A stretch of DNA of 8,896 bases from CBHWET01 sp966112985 (GTDB lineage: Bacteria; Verrucomicrobiota; Verrucomicrobiia; Limisphaerales; JACDHS01): the NCBI GenBank assembly GCA_966112985.1, contig CBHWET010000203.1, positions 1 to 8,896 on the forward strand, given 5' to 3'. Of this stretch, positions 6,330 to 8,896 are shown piece after piece. Each line of letters begins with the position of its first letter. The stretch's first letter is position 1. A program made the position numbers and the translations under genes. The notes beneath the pieces are model-generated. The model searched no databases. It worked only from the letters and a program-made list of their open reading frames with translations, and was not told the DNA's origin.

Positions 6330-8896
6330 ATGAGCAAAGGCCTAAAAGTTTTTACCAGCAACCGCCTCGAAATTCTCGTCGATGAATTGGCGCAAACGGT
6401 TCGCGTTCCCCTGCGTTCGATCTTCGAACCCGAACTCGTTGTTGTCCAGAGCCAGGGTATGGCGCGGTGGCTGAGCCTCGAACTGGCCGAACGCAACCAG
6501 ATTTGTTCCAACTACAACTTCCTGTTTCCGAATGCCTTTGCCCACAAAGCATTCAAAGCCGTGTGGCCGGATTTGCCATCGCAACTGGACTGCCAGCCCG
6601 AAGTGTTGGTCTGGAAAATCCTTCGCGAGTTATCGCAAGACATCACCTCCGAAGCTTTCACCGAAATCCGCAACTATTTAGGCGATGAGAAGGATCCGCG
6701 AAAACAATTCCAGCTCTGCAGCAGGATTGCATGGCTGTATGACCAATATTTAATTTTTCGGCCTGAACTGATTGAAGCGTGGGATCGGGGAGAGGAGAGC
6801 CATTGGCAAGCGCAGTTATGGCGCGACATTTCGGCAAATCGGAAAGCGCCGCATACTGTCGAGTTGCGAAGGCGCTTTGTCGAAACGATGTACGCCTCAT
6901 CGACGGCGTTGCGGCATTTGCCGGAACGTATTTCAGTCTTTGGCATCTCGGCCTTACCACCATTTCACATCGAATTGCTCGAAAGCCTGTCGACTAAACT
7001 CGAGGTGACTCTTTATTTGCTCCAACCTTGCCAGGAGTTTTGGGGCTACATTTCTTCACAAAAGGAAATTGATCGCACCTTGAAGAAACAAAAAGCGGCG
7101 GATGCCTCGGCCCTGCACCTCGAAAGCGGCAACCGGCTTCTCGCCTCGATGGGCAAATCAGGAAGGGACTTTCTCAATTTAATTTTCGAACGGGATAATC
7201 TGACTCCATGCGAACGCTTTTGCGCCTCCACAGAGGACACAATGCTGGCGACGATTCAGAATGACATTCTGTTCCTCGAAGACCGCGGGACCAACGGCTG
7301 CCCAGTCAAGGTTCTTTCACCCAATGATGAATCGATTCAAATTCACTCGTGTCACAGTCCAATGCGTGAACTCGAAGTCCTCTACGACTGCATGCTCGAC
7401 TGGTTCGAAAAGGATCGGGATTTAGCCCCCCGCGACATCATCGTTTTAACTCCTGACATTGATCTTTACGCACCGTTTATCCAGGCGGTATTCGATTGCG
7501 CCGAGGAGCACCGCAAGCGGATCAACTACAGCCTCGCCGACCGCAATTTGCGATCAGAAGGTTTGATCCTGGAGTCTTTTTTTTCGCTGCTGAATCTCCC
7601 TGCCAGCCGGTTTGGCGCACTGGAGGTTCTGACCTTTCTCGAATCGCCAGCGATTCGGCAAAAATTCGAACTCCAGGAAACCGATACCATCTTTATCCGT
7701 CAATGGGTGCAGTCGTGCGGGATTCGCTGGGGCATCGACGCCGATCATCGCGCGGCATTTGATGTGCCGCGCTTCGACGCGAATAGCTGGAGACAAGGTT
7801 TGCACCGAATGCTCCTTGGCTACGCAATGAAAGGATGCGACCAACTGGTCGAAGGCATTTTGCCATATGACGAAATTGAAGGCGGACGAGCGCGCATTCT
7901 CGGCCGTTTCGTCAACTTCGCCGAAAAGCTATTCGCGACGTCAGCTCGGCTGCAGACCCGGCAGACATTGCCGGAGTGGGAAACACTTTTACAGCACATC
8001 GTCGGAGATTTCTTCGAATCCACCGACGAACACACGCGTGAAATCGAATTGATCCGTGCGGCGCTTAATAAATTACGCGAGAGCGGAGACGTTGCAGAGT
8101 TTAGAGATCCTGTCGACCTTGCAACGGTTGTGGAGTTCTTGTCTGGAGAACTCTCCGAGAGTCCATACGGTTCTAATTTTTTGAACGGAAGTGTGACCTT
8201 CGCTGCATTGAAGCCGATGCGGAGTCTGCCTTTTAAGGTCGTATGCGTTATCGGAATGAACGACCAGACATTTCCCCGACGCTCGTCGCAGCTCGCGTTC
8301 GACCTCATGAGTGAATCGCCCAAATTGGGCGATCGATCGGTTCGAGAGGACGATCGGTATTTGTTCCTGGAAACACTCCTGTCTGCACGCGAGAAACTGC
8401 ACATCAGTTACGTCGGGCAATCGATCCGCGACAATAGCCCCGCGCCGCCTTCCGTCGTTGTCAGCGAATTGCTTGATTACATCGAACAGGGTTTTGCCAC
8501 AGAATCGGGTGAAAAAGTTGCCGATCAGATTGTGTTTAAACACCGATTGCAGGCGTTTCACGAGCAATACTTTTCAGGCGCGAAACTGTTCACGTATTCC
8601 CTCGAAAACTTCCAGGCGGCGCAGTCTCTTTTGAAGGCGCAGAAGGTTGTCAGGAAATTCTTTGAACAGCCATTGCCGGCACCGGATCAGGAATATCGCT
8701 CGGTTACGATCGATGATCTTGTCTCGTTTTTCTGCAACCCCGCAGAATTTTTGCTCACCCGGCGGCTGCAAATCCGATTGCCACGCGAAGAAGAGGAATT
8801 TGGGGAGAATGAACCTTTTGTTCTCGATTCACGTGACTCTTACTCGATCAAACAACAGCTTTTAGATTCGGCATTGGCGGGTAAAGACATTGAGCA
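6330..8896 (+). CDS. recC: RecBCD (exonuclease V) gamma subunit RecC, C-terminus beyond window
   Basis: An open frame of 855 codons runs off the window end; E. coli RecC has about 1122 residues, so roughly the last quarter is missing. RecC scans DNA for Chi and holds RecB and RecD in the double-strand-break repair helicase-nuclease. Motifs shared with E. coli RecC: KVFTSNRLEIL (6-16), VVVQSQGMARWL (37-48), WLYDQYLIFRPE (135-146), FGISALPP, NRLLASMGKSGRDF, IIVLTPDIDLYAPFIQAVF (near 370-388), YSLADRNLRS, QSCGIRWGID, ALKPMRSLPFKVVCVIGMND (within 620-651), DDRYLFLE (674-681), and the start of the inactive nuclease-like domain (IDDLVSFFCNPAEF, from 794). As expected for RecC, no Walker A motif is present. 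ATG 6330 starts at the family N-terminus; TTG 6300 would add ten residues. No clear Shine-Dalgarno sequence precedes it. Several positions that contact Chi in E. coli differ. recB and recD are expected downstream but not visible. Confidence 0.96.
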   Translation, partial: MSKGLKVFTSNRLEILVDELAQTVRVPLRSIFEPELVVVQSQGMARWLSLELAERNQICSNYNFLFPNAFAHKAFKAVWPDLPSQLDCQPEVLVWKILRELSQDITSEAFTEIRNYLGDEKDPRKQFQLCSRIAWLYDQYLIFRPELIEAWDRGEESHWQAQLWRDISANRKAPHTVELRRRFVETMYASSTALRHLPERISVFGISALPPFHIELLESLSTKLEVTLYLLQPCQEFWGYISSQKEIDRTLKKQKAADASALHLESGNRLLASMGKSGRDFLNLIFERDNLTPCERFCASTEDTMLATIQNDILFLEDRGTNGCPVKVLSPNDESIQIHSCHSPMRELEVLYDCMLDWFEKDRDLAPRDIIVLTPDIDLYAPFIQAVFDCAEEHRKRINYSLADRNLRSEGLILESFFSLLNLPASRFGALEVLTFLESPAIRQKFELQETDTIFIRQWVQSCGIRWGIDADHRAAFDVPRFDANSWRQGLHRMLLGYAMKGCDQLVEGILPYDEIEGGRARILGRFVNFAEKLFATSARLQTRQTLPEWETLLQHIVGDFFESTDEHTREIELIRAALNKLRESGDVAEFRDPVDLATVVEFLSGELSESPYGSNFLNGSVTFAALKPMRSLPFKVVCVIGMNDQTFPRRSSQLAFDLMSESPKLGDRSVREDDRYLFLETLLSAREKLHISYVGQSIRDNSPAPPSVVVSELLDYIEQGFATESGEKVADQIVFKHRLQAFHEQYFSGAKLFTYSLENFQAAQSLLKAQKVVRKFFEQPLPAPDQEYRSVTIDDLVSFFCNPAEFLLTRRLQIRLPREEEEFGENEPFVLDSRDSYSIKQQLLDSALAGKDIE

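Noticed and set aside
7577..7584. T8 run in recC as a slippage or frameshift site
   Set aside because: The recC frame continues without a break through it, and the phenylalanine-rich segment matches the family at this point. A single T8 is weak evidence.
7820..8567. Two antisense open frames of 194 and 164 codons inside recC
   Set aside because: Both are opposite conserved RecC motifs and overlap each other in different frames, so they are shadows of the real gene.

Overview
The window looks like ordinary chromosomal DNA from a Gram-negative-type bacterium, most likely a member of the Verrucomicrobiota (Spartobacteria/Chthoniobacterales-like). That placement is inference. It rests on the mix of a secreted concanavalin A-like protein of the DUF1080 type, a ClpX-like AAA+ ATPase with a proline-rich N-terminus, a multi-GAF/PAS histidine kinase and a RecBCD-type RecC, all at a balanced, slightly GC-rich base composition. 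No phage, transposon, CRISPR, tRNA or rRNA signature was found. All genes lie on the + strand and there is no gene-free stretch longer than about 100 bases.

Layout. 2-160: the last codons of the acetolactate synthase large subunit (ilvB), closed by a strong intrinsic terminator at 184-212. 236-715: an unrecognised small protein with a two-helix membrane hairpin. 774-1844: an exported protein with a ConA/LamG-like domain followed by what looks like a Cache/PAS-like sensor domain. 1946-3514: a ClpX-family AAA+ unfoldase without the ClpX zinc domain and with an apparently duplicated C-terminal small domain. 3620-6271: a soluble hybrid sensor kinase (GAF-PAS-GAF-PAS-HisKA-HATPase) with no response regulator nearby. 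6330 to the window end: the first 855 codons of recC, which would normally be followed by recB and recD.

The genes do not form an obvious single pathway. ilvB belongs to branched-chain amino acid synthesis, the ClpX-like protein to protein quality control or regulated proteolysis, the kinase to signalling and recC to double-strand-break repair. Gaps between genes are 58-101 nt, so co-transcription is possible but not shown.

The items most worth following up are the duplicated small domain in the ClpX-like ATPase, the changes at Chi-contacting positions in RecC, and the ConA plus Cache-like exported protein. I did not find convincing evidence of a wholly new multi-gene system.
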